A DNA stretch of 64,000 nt, taken from positions 6,173 to 70,172 of the forward strand of contig CAKRVL010000002.1 of assembly GCA_934408705.1 (NCBI GenBank). Reading direction: 5' to 3'. The notes beneath the pieces are model-generated. The model made no database searches and had not been told where the DNA came from. It was given only the letters and a program-made list of their open reading frames with translations. The stretch is from an uncultured Blautia sp. (GTDB lineage: Bacteria; Bacillota; Clostridia; Lachnospirales; Lachnospiraceae). The translations under genes were made by a program, and so were the position numbers. This document shows positions 36,374 through 45,141 of this stretch, piece by piece. The stretch's first letter is position 1. The number at the start of each line of letters is the position of its first letter.

Positions 36374-39232
36374 ATGGCAGCGTCTAATACGCAGAAGAAA
36401 TCAACAACGAAAGGTCGTACCTCCGGGAAGAAAAAGACCTCCGGGCGTACTCAGTCTAAGAAAAAAACAACAGGAAAGCAGTCCATTTCCAGCGGTTTTC
36501 AGACAGAAATTGTGCTTCTGGTGCTGATGGCAGCGGCCATAATCCTGATGGTTAGCTGTATAGGACTTGGGGGAAGTGTAGGTGGAAGCATAAGCAAGGT
36601 CCTTATGGGATTGATGGGACTGATGGCCTACATTTTTCCTATTGTACTTTTTATCATGGCAGCATTTCTGATCTCCAATAAGGGAAATGTGCTTGCCTAT
36701 AAGAAAACAGCAGCTGCTGCAGTCTTATTTTTTGTGCTTTGTGGTGTTGCACAGCTTTTTACAGAAGGGTTTCAGGAGCGTACTACACTTGCGGAATATT
36801 ATAGGATCAGCTCTGAGTATCGTACAGGTGGTGGTGCTATAGGTGGAGCTATTTGTATTTCTACAATTTCTGCCTTTGGAGCTATAGGTGCTTATGTGAT
36901 CATAGTTCTTGTGATCCTGGTTTGCCTGATCCTGATCACCCAGCATTCTTTTCTGGGCTTTTTATATAAAATTTATGATCAGATCCTGGAGACTGTGAAG
37001 GGGCAGAAGGCTCTTTACCAAGAAGGTGCGCCAGAGCGCAAGCTTAAGAAGGAACTGAAGGCCAGACAGCGCCAGATAGCAGCTCAGGAGCGGCGGGAGA
37101 AGAGAATGCAGGAGCTGGAAGAGGCACTGGCAGCTGAGGGCTTTGAAACAGAGAATAAAGAGGAAGCACCAGCTGTTTTAGTGAAGAAATCAGGGAAAAA
37201 GCGTCAGAAAAAGGCATCAATGAAAGATTTGTCTTCTGAGGGATTTCTCGCCGGAACTGATCTGTCTGGGAACAGAAGCACAGGAGAAACAAGCGAGCAG
37301 GAATTTCCATTGAACCCTGAGAATGCTGTGAATCCTGAGATGCTGGCATCCGCAGAAGAGAATGAGTCCGCTGTGGATGAAGAAAAAATCAGCGGGATTT
37401 CCGGAGAGGATGATCTGGCAGTAGACGGAAGAGATTTCCATGAGGATACCCAGCTGCAGTTTGCCATTCACCGCTCTGAACCGGTACAGTCTGAAGTGGC
37501 ACAAGCTGAATGGGCTGAACCTGAAACGTCAGGTTTTGAAATGGAAGAACCCGAATCAGTACAGCCTTATACAGATAAAAAGGTTAGTGATAACCAACAT
37601 GCGGCTGTGGAAGAGGATAACAGTTATGATGGTGTAGACTTTAAAGAGGCAATGGCAACTACTGCCATGCAGCCTGCCAAGAATCCGAAATCCTCTAAGC
37701 AGGAGATTGCTAATGGAATTGTAAATATCCAGCATGAGATCAATACCCAGGAAGCGGCAGTGAAAAAGGAATATCAATATCCGCCCGTGAATCTTCTGAA
37801 GCGGGGAAATGGGAAATCTCAGGGAGACTCTGATTCTCATCTTCGAAAGACAGCTCAGAAATTACAGGAAATTCTGTATAATTTCGGAGTAAATGCCAAG
37901 GTTACAAATGTCAGCTGCGGACCTACAGTTACCAGATATGAGCTTCAGCCGGAAATGGGCGTGAAGGTAAGTAAGATAGTGGGGCTTTCTGATGACATCA
38001 AATTAAATCTTGCAGCGCCGGATATTCGTATTGAAGCGCCTATTCCAGGCAAAGCAGCTGTGGGAATTGAGGTTCCGAATAAAGAGAACAGTCCGGTTAT
38101 GCTCCGCGATCTGATCCAGTCGCCGGAATTTATGAATGCCAAGTCCAAGCTTGCATTTGCCGCAGGTAAGGATATTGAAGGTAAGACAGTTGTGGCAGAT
38201 ATTGCAAAAATGCCTCATCTTCTTATTGCAGGTTCTACTGGTTCCGGTAAATCGGTTTGTATTAACACACTTATTATCAGCATCTTATATAAAGCCAAGC
38301 CTGATGAGGTGAAGCTGATCATGATCGATCCTAAGGTGGTAGAGCTTAGCGTTTACAACGGAATTCCGCATTTGTTTATTCCTGTGGTCACAGATCCTAA
38401 GAAAGCTGCCGGAGCACTGAACTGGGCTGTAAATGAGATGAGTAACCGTTATAATACCTTTGCAGAATATGGTGTGCGTAATCTTGATGAGTTTAACCGC
38501 AAGATCGAGAAGATGAAATTTCCGGAGGGAGAGCAGCGTCCTGAAAAAATGTGTCAGATCGTCATCATTGTTGATGAGCTTGCAGACCTTATGATGGTCG
38601 CACCTGGAGATGTGGAGGATGCTATCTGCCGCCTGGCACAGCTGGCCCGTGCAGCAGGCATTCACCTGGTTATCGCAACCCAGAGACCGTCTGTTAACGT
38701 TATTACAGGCCTTATTAAGGCAAACATGCCGTCGCGAATTGCATTTGCAGTAACATCCGGCGTGGACTCCAGAACTATTCTTGATATGAATGGCGCAGAG
38801 AAGCTGCTTGGTAAAGGTGATATGCTGTTTTACCCACAGGGATACCAGAAACCTGCCAGACTGCAGGGAGCATTTGTATCAGATGATGAGGTAAGCAATA
38901 TTGTAGATTTCCTTGCAGATAAGAACCCACGGACTGATTATGATAATAAGATAGAACAGCAGATGAATAACGCAGTTCTTACTACCGGAGGAAGCTCTGG
39001 CCAGGATGAGAGAGATGTTTATTTCCAACAGGCCGGTAAATTTATTATTGAAAAAGAGAAGGCTTCTATCGGTATGCTTCAGAGAATGTATAAGATTGGT
39101 TTTAATAGGGCTGCCAGAATTATGGATCAGCTGTGCGATGCCGGCGTAGTAGGTCCGGAAGAAGGAACTAAGCCCCGTAAGGTGCTTATGTCAATGGATG
39201 AATTCCAGACCTATGTGGAGGAGCATCTGTAA
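36374..39232 (+). CDS. ftsK: DNA translocase FtsK/SpoIIIE
   Basis: The 952-residue protein has a lysine-rich N-terminus, four to five membrane segments (about 45-200), and an acidic low-complexity linker of about 250 residues. The FtsK motor follows, with Walker A GSTGSGKS near 620 and a Walker B segment in IVIIVDELADLMM. It ends in a winged-helix gamma domain (GFNRAARIMDQL). It pumps chromosome DNA through septa during division and into the forespore. Length is near the top of the family range because of the linker. Confidence 0.95.
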   Translation: MAASNTQKKSTTKGRTSGKKKTSGRTQSKKKTTGKQSISSGFQTEIVLLVLMAAAIILMVSCIGLGGSVGGSISKVLMGLMGLMAYIFPIVLFIMAAFLISNKGNVLAYKKTAAAAVLFFVLCGVAQLFTEGFQERTTLAEYYRISSEYRTGGGAIGGAICISTISAFGAIGAYVIIVLVILVCLILITQHSFLGFLYKIYDQILETVKGQKALYQEGAPERKLKKELKARQRQIAAQERREKRMQELEEALAAEGFETENKEEAPAVLVKKSGKKRQKKASMKDLSSEGFLAGTDLSGNRSTGETSEQEFPLNPENAVNPEMLASAEENESAVDEEKISGISGEDDLAVDGRDFHEDTQLQFAIHRSEPVQSEVAQAEWAEPETSGFEMEEPESVQPYTDKKVSDNQHAAVEEDNSYDGVDFKEAMATTAMQPAKNPKSSKQEIANGIVNIQHEINTQEAAVKKEYQYPPVNLLKRGNGKSQGDSDSHLRKTAQKLQEILYNFGVNAKVTNVSCGPTVTRYELQPEMGVKVSKIVGLSDDIKLNLAAPDIRIEAPIPGKAAVGIEVPNKENSPVMLRDLIQSPEFMNAKSKLAFAAGKDIEGKTVVADIAKMPHLLIAGSTGSGKSVCINTLIISILYKAKPDEVKLIMIDPKVVELSVYNGIPHLFIPVVTDPKKAAGALNWAVNEMSNRYNTFAEYGVRNLDEFNRKIEKMKFPEGEQRPEKMCQIVIIVDELADLMMVAPGDVEDAICRLAQLARAAGIHLVIATQRPSVNVITGLIKANMPSRIAFAVTSGVDSRTILDMNGAEKLLGKGDMLFYPQGYQKPARLQGAFVSDDEVSNIVDFLADKNPRTDYDNKIEQQMNNAVLTTGGSSGQDERDVYFQQAGKFIIEKEKASIGMLQRMYKIGFNRAARIMDQLCDAGVVGPEEGTKPRKVLMSMDEFQTYVEEHL

Positions 39233-39300
39233 GGACAGACAGTAACATAAGAACTTTTTTGATAATAACATTTTAATACAATATGAAGGAGATAATAAAA

Positions 39301-39603
39301 ATGGTAAAACATATGGTAATGTGGTCATTTAAAAGTGAGATTCCTAATGAAAAGAAACCAGAATTGAAAGCACAGATCAAAGAACACTTAGAGGGACTTG
39401 TAGGCGTTGTTCCAGGTCTTCTGAAGGCTGAGGTTGTAACTGAACTTCTCCCTTCCAGTACCCGTGATTTATGTCTGATCACCGAGCTTGAAAATGCAGA
39501 GGCATTGGCTGCCTATGCTGTAAATCCTGATCATGTCCATGTTGCAGACACATACGTAAGACCAAATGTGTGCGATCGCGTAGCTATGGATTTTGAGATG
39601 TAA
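39301..39603 (+). CDS. Dabb (stress-responsive A/B barrel) domain protein
   Basis: The 100-residue protein starts MVKHMVMWSF and is a single dimeric alpha/beta-barrel of the Dabb family. The reaction is unknown for most bacterial members. Start ATG 39301 is chosen because AAGGAG (39285-39290) fits it and not the ATG at 39283. It lies between ftsK and rlmH. Confidence 0.8.
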   Translation: MVKHMVMWSFKSEIPNEKKPELKAQIKEHLEGLVGVVPGLLKAEVVTELLPSSTRDLCLITELENAEALAAYAVNPDHVHVADTYVRPNVCDRVAMDFEM

Positions 39604-39621
39604 TGGAGTCAAGAATACTAA

Positions 39622-40101
39622 ATGGAAATTCGTATTATCACAGTTGGTAAAATAAAAGAAAAGTATTTAAATGATGGAATAGCAGAGTATTCCAAGCGTC
39701 TTGGACGTTATTGTAAGTTGAATTTTATCCAGGTTCCAGATGAGAAGACTCCGGATAAAGCTTCTGATGCGCTGAACCGTCAGATTAAGGAAACTGAAGG
39801 AAACAGGCTACTTAGCCATATCCGCGATACAGATTACGTGATTGCACTTGCTATAGAGGGCAAAATGTTGGATTCAGTGGAACTGTCTGATATGATTGCC
39901 AGACTAGGAGTCCAGGGAAAGAGTAGTATCGCCTTTGTGATCGGAGGATCACTTGGGCTTTCAGATGCTGTCCTGAAACGGGCAGATTACAAGCTCAGCT
40001 TTTCTAAGATGACCTTCCCTCATCAGCTTATGCAGATGATTTTGCTGGAACAGATTTACAGGGGATATCGAATCATGAATCATGAGCCATATCATAAGTG
40101 A
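39622..40101 (+). CDS. rlmH: 23S rRNA (pseudouridine-1915-N3)-methyltransferase RlmH
   Basis: The 159-residue SPOUT-class methyltransferase has the knotted C-terminus with [11 protein letters not shown] and ends HEPYHK, the typical RlmH tail. It methylates helix 69 of 23S rRNA. Length equals the family norm. Confidence 0.96.
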   Translation: MEIRIITVGKIKEKYLNDGIAEYSKRLGRYCKLNFIQVPDEKTPDKASDALNRQIKETEGNRLLSHIRDTDYVIALAIEGKMLDSVELSDMIARLGVQGKSSIAFVIGGSLGLSDAVLKRADYKLSFSKMTFPHQLMQMILLEQIYRGYRIMNHEPYHK

Positions 40102-40155
40102 TACCAAGGGTGCTTTTCCCCTTAACTCGAACAAAACAGACATGTGAGGAATGAA

Positions 40156-41097
40156 ATGAAAGACTATATGGCACCTATGGAGGGTGTGACAAACTTTGTA
40201 TACCGCCGGGCTTATCATCGATTTTATCATCCCATGGATAAATATTTCACCCCGTTTATTTCTGCCAAGCCGAAGAAGAACCTGAGCTTCCAGGAAATTT
40301 GCGAGGTGTCACCGGAGCGGAATGAGGGAATGTACGTGGTTCCCCAGATCCTGACCTGCAATGCAGATGATTTTATCCGTACTGCCCAGCTTTTGAAAGA
40401 TGATTACGGACATCAGGAAGTGAACCTGAATCTTGGTTGTCCTTCTGGAACAGTTACAGCTAAGGGAAAGGGTGCCGGATTTCTGGCAGAGCCCCAGAAA
40501 CTGGATCAGTTCCTGAGTCAGATTTTTACGAAACTTGATATGAAAATTTCCATAAAGACCAGAATTGGAACTCACTATGAAGAAGACTGGGAGTATCTGC
40601 TGGACATTTATGAGAAATATCCCATTCACGAACTGATCATCCACCCAAGAATTCAGACAGATATGTATCGCGGAGTGCCGCGGCTTGGAGCTTATGAGAA
40701 GGCTGTAAACCGCCTGAAAATGCCCCTTTGCTATAATGGCAATCTGTTCTCTATAGCTGATTATAAACGGATTACAGAGCATTTTCCAGACGCTTGCTGC
40801 TTCATGTATGGAAGAGGGCTGATCACAAACCCAGGTCTGGTAACTGAAATACGGGAAGGCATTCGTCCGGATAAAAAGACATTAAGAGAATTCCATGACT
40901 GTCTTTTCGACGAGTATCGGGAACTTCTTTCCGGCGAGCGGAATGTGCTGTTCCGTATGAAAGAGTTATGGAGCTATATGGCAGTTAATTTTACAAACTA
41001 CGAGAAATACGCCAAAAAGATCAAGAAATCCCAGCATCTGCCAGAGTATTTGTCTGTAGTATCCAACCTGTTTGCAGAGCAGGATTTGGTAGATTAA
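40156..41097 (+). CDS. tRNA-dihydrouridine synthase family protein
   Basis: The 313-residue TIM-barrel flavoprotein begins MKDYMAPMEGVTN, the Dus phosphate/FMN signature. It contains LNLGCPSG with the catalytic cysteine and the HPRIQTDMY segment. It reduces uridines in tRNA with NADPH. ATG 40156 fits the GAGGA site better than the upstream GTG at 40144. The subclass (which tRNA position) is not readable. Confidence 0.9.
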   Translation: MKDYMAPMEGVTNFVYRRAYHRFYHPMDKYFTPFISAKPKKNLSFQEICEVSPERNEGMYVVPQILTCNADDFIRTAQLLKDDYGHQEVNLNLGCPSGTVTAKGKGAGFLAEPQKLDQFLSQIFTKLDMKISIKTRIGTHYEEDWEYLLDIYEKYPIHELIIHPRIQTDMYRGVPRLGAYEKAVNRLKMPLCYNGNLFSIADYKRITEHFPDACCFMYGRGLITNPGLVTEIREGIRPDKKTLREFHDCLFDEYRELLSGERNVLFRMKELWSYMAVNFTNYEKYAKKIKKSQHLPEYLSVVSNLFAEQDLVD

Positions 41098-41113
41098 TTG
41101 AAAGAGGAATAAC

Positions 41114-41653
41114 ATGTTAGATATAAGTCGTTTTGAAGAATTTATCTCTCAGTATCCTATTTACGAATATCGTCTTCTGGATACTGCTGAAATAGAAGTG
41201 CAGGAGCGTGTGCGCACCATCTGCAAACAGGAGTGCGAGCGCTATGGTACCACCTGGGCCTGTCCTCCGGCTGTAGGCAGTCTGGAAGAATGTGGAAAGC
41301 GGATACACAGTTTCCCAAACGGAATTCTTTTCTCCAGTGTGGCAGAAGTTTCTGATCTGATGAACATGGAAGAAATGCTTGCCACCAGAGATGCTCATGA
41401 GGAGCTGACTACAGAAGTAGCCGGATTTCTGAAAAAAGAGGGCTTCGAGACACTCACCCTGTCCACGGAATCCTGCAATCTCTGCGAACACTGTGCCTAT
41501 TTAGAAGGAAAACCCTGTCGTTTTCCAGAGAAAATGCATCCCTGCCTGGAGAGTCACGGCGTTGTGGTCAATGAGCTGGTAGAGCGCCATTCCATGGAAT
41601 ACAATCTTGGCGGAAACACCATCCTGTGGTTTTCTCTGGTACTTTTTCGCTGA
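41114..41653 (+). CDS. DUF2284 cysteine-rich metal-binding protein
   Basis: The 179-residue protein has cysteine groups CKQEC, WACPP and a C-terminal CNLCEHC plus CRFPEKMHPC, which fit DUF2284, a predicted metal or iron-sulfur-binding protein. Function is unknown. It is 16 bases after the dus-like gene and shares its transcript. The transcript probably ends in the hairpin at 41741-41790. Confidence 0.82.
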   Translation: MLDISRFEEFISQYPIYEYRLLDTAEIEVQERVRTICKQECERYGTTWACPPAVGSLEECGKRIHSFPNGILFSSVAEVSDLMNMEEMLATRDAHEELTTEVAGFLKKEGFETLTLSTESCNLCEHCAYLEGKPCRFPEKMHPCLESHGVVVNELVERHSMEYNLGGNTILWFSLVLFR

Positions 41654-41734
41654 TAAAAAGGAAAATCATTGGCTCAAAAGATCATGGCTGCAAGAAGCAA
41701 AGGCAAAACCTGAATATTATAGATGAATAATAAA

Positions 41735-41763
41735 GAATGAAAAGAAAACTTTCCGCATAAGTT
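41735..41763 (+). promoter_or_regulatory. Candidate sporulation promoter for yqfCD
   Basis: GAATGAA and CATAAGTTA are spaced by 14 bases. The -10 matches CATANNNTA of sigma-K fully and sigma-E in part; the -35 is weak. The 5' terminator arm lies between the two elements, so the start point would be in the hairpin loop. Confidence 0.45.
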
Positions 41764-41790
41764 AGAAATAAAGGCCGGGAGGTTTTCTTT
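41741..41790 (+). terminator. DUF2284 terminator whose 3' arm contains the yqfC Shine-Dalgarno
   Basis: AAAGAAAACTTTCCG (41741-41755) pairs with CGGGAGGTTTTCTTT (41776-41790), 15 bp with two or three G-U pairs and a 20-base loop. The GGGAGG site (41777-41782) sits in the 3' arm, and the yqfC ATG follows the T-rich run directly. Confidence 0.75.
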
Positions 41791-42057
41791 ATGTCTGTAT
41801 CAGAGCGTATTTTTACAGCGATGGAACTTCCAGGTGACCTGACCTGTAAAGCCCCTATCATTACGATAATAGGTCCTGCGCAGGTGCTGATTGAAAATTA
41901 TAAAAATATCCTGTCGTACAAAAGCGATCAGTTGATTGTAATCACCTGCCAGGGGCGTGTGATTCTTCGGGGTAAAAATCTGGAAATAGCCCGTTACACT
42001 GCCCTGGAAATGGAAGTAAAGGGGAAAATTACGGCAGTGCTGCTAGAACATTTTTGA
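41791..42057 (+). CDS. yqfC: Sporulation protein YqfC
   Basis: The 88-residue protein matches the YabP/YqfC family, with MELPGDL and a beta-rich body ending MEVKGKITAVLLEHF. In Bacillus yqfC is expressed in the mother cell and paired with yqfD, as here. Its ribosome-binding site is in the upstream terminator stem. Confidence 0.92.
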   Translation: MSVSERIFTAMELPGDLTCKAPIITIIGPAQVLIENYKNILSYKSDQLIVITCQGRVILRGKNLEIARYTALEMEVKGKITAVLLEHF

Positions 42058-42118
42058 AAATCATTCCCAGATTTCCAAAAACAGTGTCAAATCAGATATT
42101 AATGGAGGCGTAATCGGA

Positions 42119-43303
42119 ATGAATGGTCCCGAAAAGATGCTTCATGGATTTTTAAAAATCAGTGTATCCGGAAATCAGCTGGAACGCTTCTTAAATCTTT
42201 GCCACGCCAGAACAATCCCCTTAGAAAAAATATGTTATCAATCAGAAAATAGAATCACTGCGCACATCTCCATAATGGATTTCCTACGCCTTACCCCAAT
42301 ACATAGAAAAACCTTAGTCCACATTCACATCCTGGAAAAAAGAGGCCTTCCCTTCTTGCTATACAAAAGCAGAAAACGCAAATGCTTTATCACAGGCATT
42401 CTTCTTTGCTTCTCCCTGTTATTCTGGCTCTCCGGTCACATCTGGAATATTCATATCGATGGAAATGTGAAAAATTCAACTCCGCAGCTTCTGGAATTCC
42501 TGGATCAGCAGGGAATCATTCATGGAATCAGCCGGAATAAAGTAAACTGCGCCCAGATTGCAGCTCTTCTCAGACAAAACTATCCCGATATTACCTTCGT
42601 CTCTGCCAGAGTCCGGGGAACATGTCTTCTTCTGACTATCCAGGAAGAAGCGCTTACGGAAGACCTTCAGAAAACTCAATTCCCATGTGATCTGGTATCA
42701 AACCTGGATGGTGAAATTGTGAATATGGTTATAAGAAATGGTACTCCTCAGGTAAAAACAGGAGATATTTGCAAACAAAATGATATTCTTGTGTCAGGTG
42801 AAGTGCAAATAATGAATGACAGTCAGGAGCTTGTACGCACAGAATATGTTGCTGCTGACGCAGACATCTATGTACGCCACCAGATTGCATACTATCAGGA
42901 AATTCCTCTTGCCTGCAAGAAAAAAGTTCAAACAGGCAATTCAAAAACCAGCTGGTACCTCCATGTAGGAAACCTGATTCTGGGAGCAGACACAAAAGAA
43001 GAGCTTCAGTATCTTACTTCCGTAGAAGAAATCCCCTGGAAACTAACAGAAAACTATGTCCTTCCTATTTCTCTTGGAAAGATTACCAGGACACCATACG
43101 AAATCCAGAACGCAGTTTATACGAAGAAAGAAGCAGAAGAAAAACTGGTTACACAGTTAAAACTATATGAAAAAAATCTACTGGAAAAAGGAGCCCAAAT
43201 TGAAGCCTGCAGCCTGTCTACAACAATGGAAGAAACTGGATGTGTTATGAAAGGAAGCTTAACTCTGGTAGAAAAGTGTGGGATCAAAAGACCGCTGCAA
43301 TAA
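42119..43303 (+). CDS. yqfD: Sporulation protein YqfD
   Basis: The 394-residue protein has a short cytosolic N-terminus, one membrane segment near 84-103, and a large extracytoplasmic region. A conserved middle region (IHIDGNVKNST ... LTIQEEAL) follows the membrane span. This is the YqfD family, required for normal sporulation in model species. It follows yqfC and precedes phoH and ybeY, the standard Firmicute order. Confidence 0.92.
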   Translation: MNGPEKMLHGFLKISVSGNQLERFLNLCHARTIPLEKICYQSENRITAHISIMDFLRLTPIHRKTLVHIHILEKRGLPFLLYKSRKRKCFITGILLCFSLLFWLSGHIWNIHIDGNVKNSTPQLLEFLDQQGIIHGISRNKVNCAQIAALLRQNYPDITFVSARVRGTCLLLTIQEEALTEDLQKTQFPCDLVSNLDGEIVNMVIRNGTPQVKTGDICKQNDILVSGEVQIMNDSQELVRTEYVAADADIYVRHQIAYYQEIPLACKKKVQTGNSKTSWYLHVGNLILGADTKEELQYLTSVEEIPWKLTENYVLPISLGKITRTPYEIQNAVYTKKEAEEKLVTQLKLYEKNLLEKGAQIEACSLSTTMEETGCVMKGSLTLVEKCGIKRPLQ

Positions 43304-43382
43304 AAGTTGAAATTTTGTATACTTTTTATATAAAAGTTGAAAAACTATCTTTAGAGTGGTATACTTTTACCTGGATACTTTT
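43300..43382. repeat. Short repeats in the phoH promoter region
   Basis: ATAAAAGTTGAAA occurs at 43300-43312 and 43330-43342, exactly 30 bases apart. GTATACTTTT occurs at 43317-43326 and 43359-43368, and a GATACTTTT variant at about 43374-43382. The two motifs share AAAAGT in opposite orientations. Confidence 0.65.
43337..43365 (+). promoter_or_regulatory. Sigma-A promoter of phoH-ybeY
   Basis: TTGAAA, 17 bases, TATACT. It separates the vegetative phoH-ybeY from the sporulation yqfCD unit. Confidence 0.75.
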
Positions 43383-43408
43383 GAAGAGATACAAGGAGGA
43401 GCAGTTTT

Positions 43409-44428
43409 TTGAAATCCGCGAATATAGAGATTGACTCATTAGATATTTTACAGGAGCTTTTTGGAATCAACGATAAGCTGATCAAGGTGATTGAGAATCG
43501 TCTGGGCGTATCCATTACCCAGAGAAATTCCTGGATTACCGTAAGCGGGACCAACGACGGCAGGATCCATTCAGCTGTGAAGATTATTGAAGCTATGCAG
43601 GAGGCTCTTGGAAAACAGCAGCAGCTTTCCGTGGATATGATACATCGTTTTCTGGATGAGACAGAGGATGAGGATGAAACAGAGGAGAATATTGCAGACA
43701 GTACCCGCAGAGTACTTGGAGATGCAGTAACTCTTAACTATAAGAATATTCCTATTCGTACCAAAACTATCGGGCAGAAGAACTACATTAATGCCTTGAA
43801 GAATAACACCGTTACCATCTGTATTGGTCCTGCCGGTACAGGTAAGACATATCTGGCAGTTGCCTATGCCGCAGAACTGTACAGGAATGATGAGATTGAG
43901 AGAATCATTCTCAGCCGCCCGGCTATTGAGGCAGGGGAGAAGCTTGGTTTCCTACCGGGAGATTTACAGGAGAAGGTTGATCCCTATCTGAAGCCGCTTT
44001 ACGATGCGCTAAATGATGTGTTCGGGCCGGATCAGGCTGCGAAGCTAAGAGAACGGGGAATCATTGAGGTTGCACCTCTTGCATATATGAGAGGCCGTAC
44101 CTTGAATAACAGTATGATCATCATTGACGAGAGCCAGAATGCCACACTGCCTATTCTGAAGATGGCACTTACCCGTATTGGAGCAGGCTCTAAGATGATA
44201 CTTACCGGCGATGTAACGCAGATAGACCTTTCTAAGGAGACGGATTCCGGACTTCAGAAATGTGCTTCTATTTTAAAGAATGTAGATGATATTGCCACTA
44301 TTTCTCTTACGAACCGGGATGTTGTCCGCTGTAAGATCGTTAAGGATATTGTTAAGGCTTTTGAGAAAGAGGAAGCGAAGGCACAGGAGAAGAGTCAGAA
44401 GCGGGCAGCTCGCCGGACAAGCCGGTGA
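43409..44428 (+). CDS. phoH: PhoH-like ATPase (YbeZ/PhoH family)
   Basis: The 339-residue protein has an N-terminal KH-like region and a P-loop ATPase domain with GPAGTGKTYLA near 142-152 and IIDESQNAT near 240. PhoH proteins work with YbeY in RNA processing. Translation starts at TTG with AGGAGG 9 bases upstream. The C-terminus is a lysine/arginine-rich tail. Confidence 0.93.
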   Translation: MKSANIEIDSLDILQELFGINDKLIKVIENRLGVSITQRNSWITVSGTNDGRIHSAVKIIEAMQEALGKQQQLSVDMIHRFLDETEDEDETEENIADSTRRVLGDAVTLNYKNIPIRTKTIGQKNYINALKNNTVTICIGPAGTGKTYLAVAYAAELYRNDEIERIILSRPAIEAGEKLGFLPGDLQEKVDPYLKPLYDALNDVFGPDQAAKLRERGIIEVAPLAYMRGRTLNNSMIIIDESQNATLPILKMALTRIGAGSKMILTGDVTQIDLSKETDSGLQKCASILKNVDDIATISLTNRDVVRCKIVKDIVKAFEKEEAKAQEKSQKRAARRTSR

Positions 44429-44562
44429 CATGGATGACAATTCCAATTGAAACCCAGAAAAAATGTGAATTTTACAGAATAATTCAAATAAAATAGTAAA
44501 ATTAAACAAATGGTATCGCCTGTTTGAGAAATCAGGCTGATGTCATACAGGAGGAATGAGTT

Positions 44563-45060
44563 TTGGTAACAATAGAATATGAATGCGAGACAGATTTTGA
44601 CATGGGACTTGACTGTCCGGCTCTTGCAAAGATGGTTGCAGAGAAGGTGCTTGACATGGAGAAATGTCCATGGGATGCACAGGTAAATCTGGTTCTCACA
44701 GATAATGAAGAGATTAAAAGGGTAAATACAGAATTCCGTGGCATTGAGAGAGCTACCGATGTACTTTCTTTTCCAATGCTGCCTTTTGAGACACCGGCAG
44801 ATTATTCTGTAGCAGAGGATGATGAGTCTTGCTTTGATCTTGACAGTGGCGAACTGCTTTTGGGAGACATTATGATCTCTGCGGAGCGCGCCGCAGCCCA
44901 GGCAGAGGAGTACGGACATAGTGTAAAAAGAGAATTCTGTTTCCTGGTGGCACATAGTATGCTGCACCTTCTGGGATACGATCATATGACACCGGAAGAA
45001 GCTTCTGACATGGAAGCGCGTCAGGCGAAAGCGCTGGATGAGCTTGGAATCACCCGCTAG
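44563..45060 (+). CDS. ybeY: Endoribonuclease YbeY
   Basis: The 165-residue metalloprotein carries the zinc motif HSMLHLLGYDH near residues 128-138 and the RATDVLSFP segment. YbeY is needed for 16S rRNA 3' maturation and ribosome quality control. It starts at TTG with AGGAGG 8 bases upstream. A small GCCTG/CAGGC hairpin lies in the gap before it. Confidence 0.94.
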   Translation: MVTIEYECETDFDMGLDCPALAKMVAEKVLDMEKCPWDAQVNLVLTDNEEIKRVNTEFRGIERATDVLSFPMLPFETPADYSVAEDDESCFDLDSGELLLGDIMISAERAAAQAEEYGHSVKREFCFLVAHSMLHLLGYDHMTPEEASDMEARQAKALDELGITR

Positions 45061-45075
45061 GTAGTTAATAACCCA

Positions 45076-45126
45076 CTAACTGAATCCATGCATATCCTGT
45101 TCAGTTAGAAGGTTAAATATATGCAT
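45076..45126 (+). promoter_or_regulatory. Predicted H-type pseudoknot before DUF3048 gene
   Basis: CTAACTGAA (45076-45084) pairs with TTCAGTTAG (45100-45108). Loop bases ATGCATAT (45088-45095) can pair with ATATGCAT (45119-45126), just before the AAGGAGGAG site. No poly-T follows, so it is not a standard terminator. Confidence 0.45.
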
Positions 45127-45141
45127 TAAGGAGGAGAAGAC

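Noticed and set aside
45061-45110. Terminator after ybeY
   Set aside because: The CTAACTGAA/TTCAGTTAG hairpin has no following T-run.
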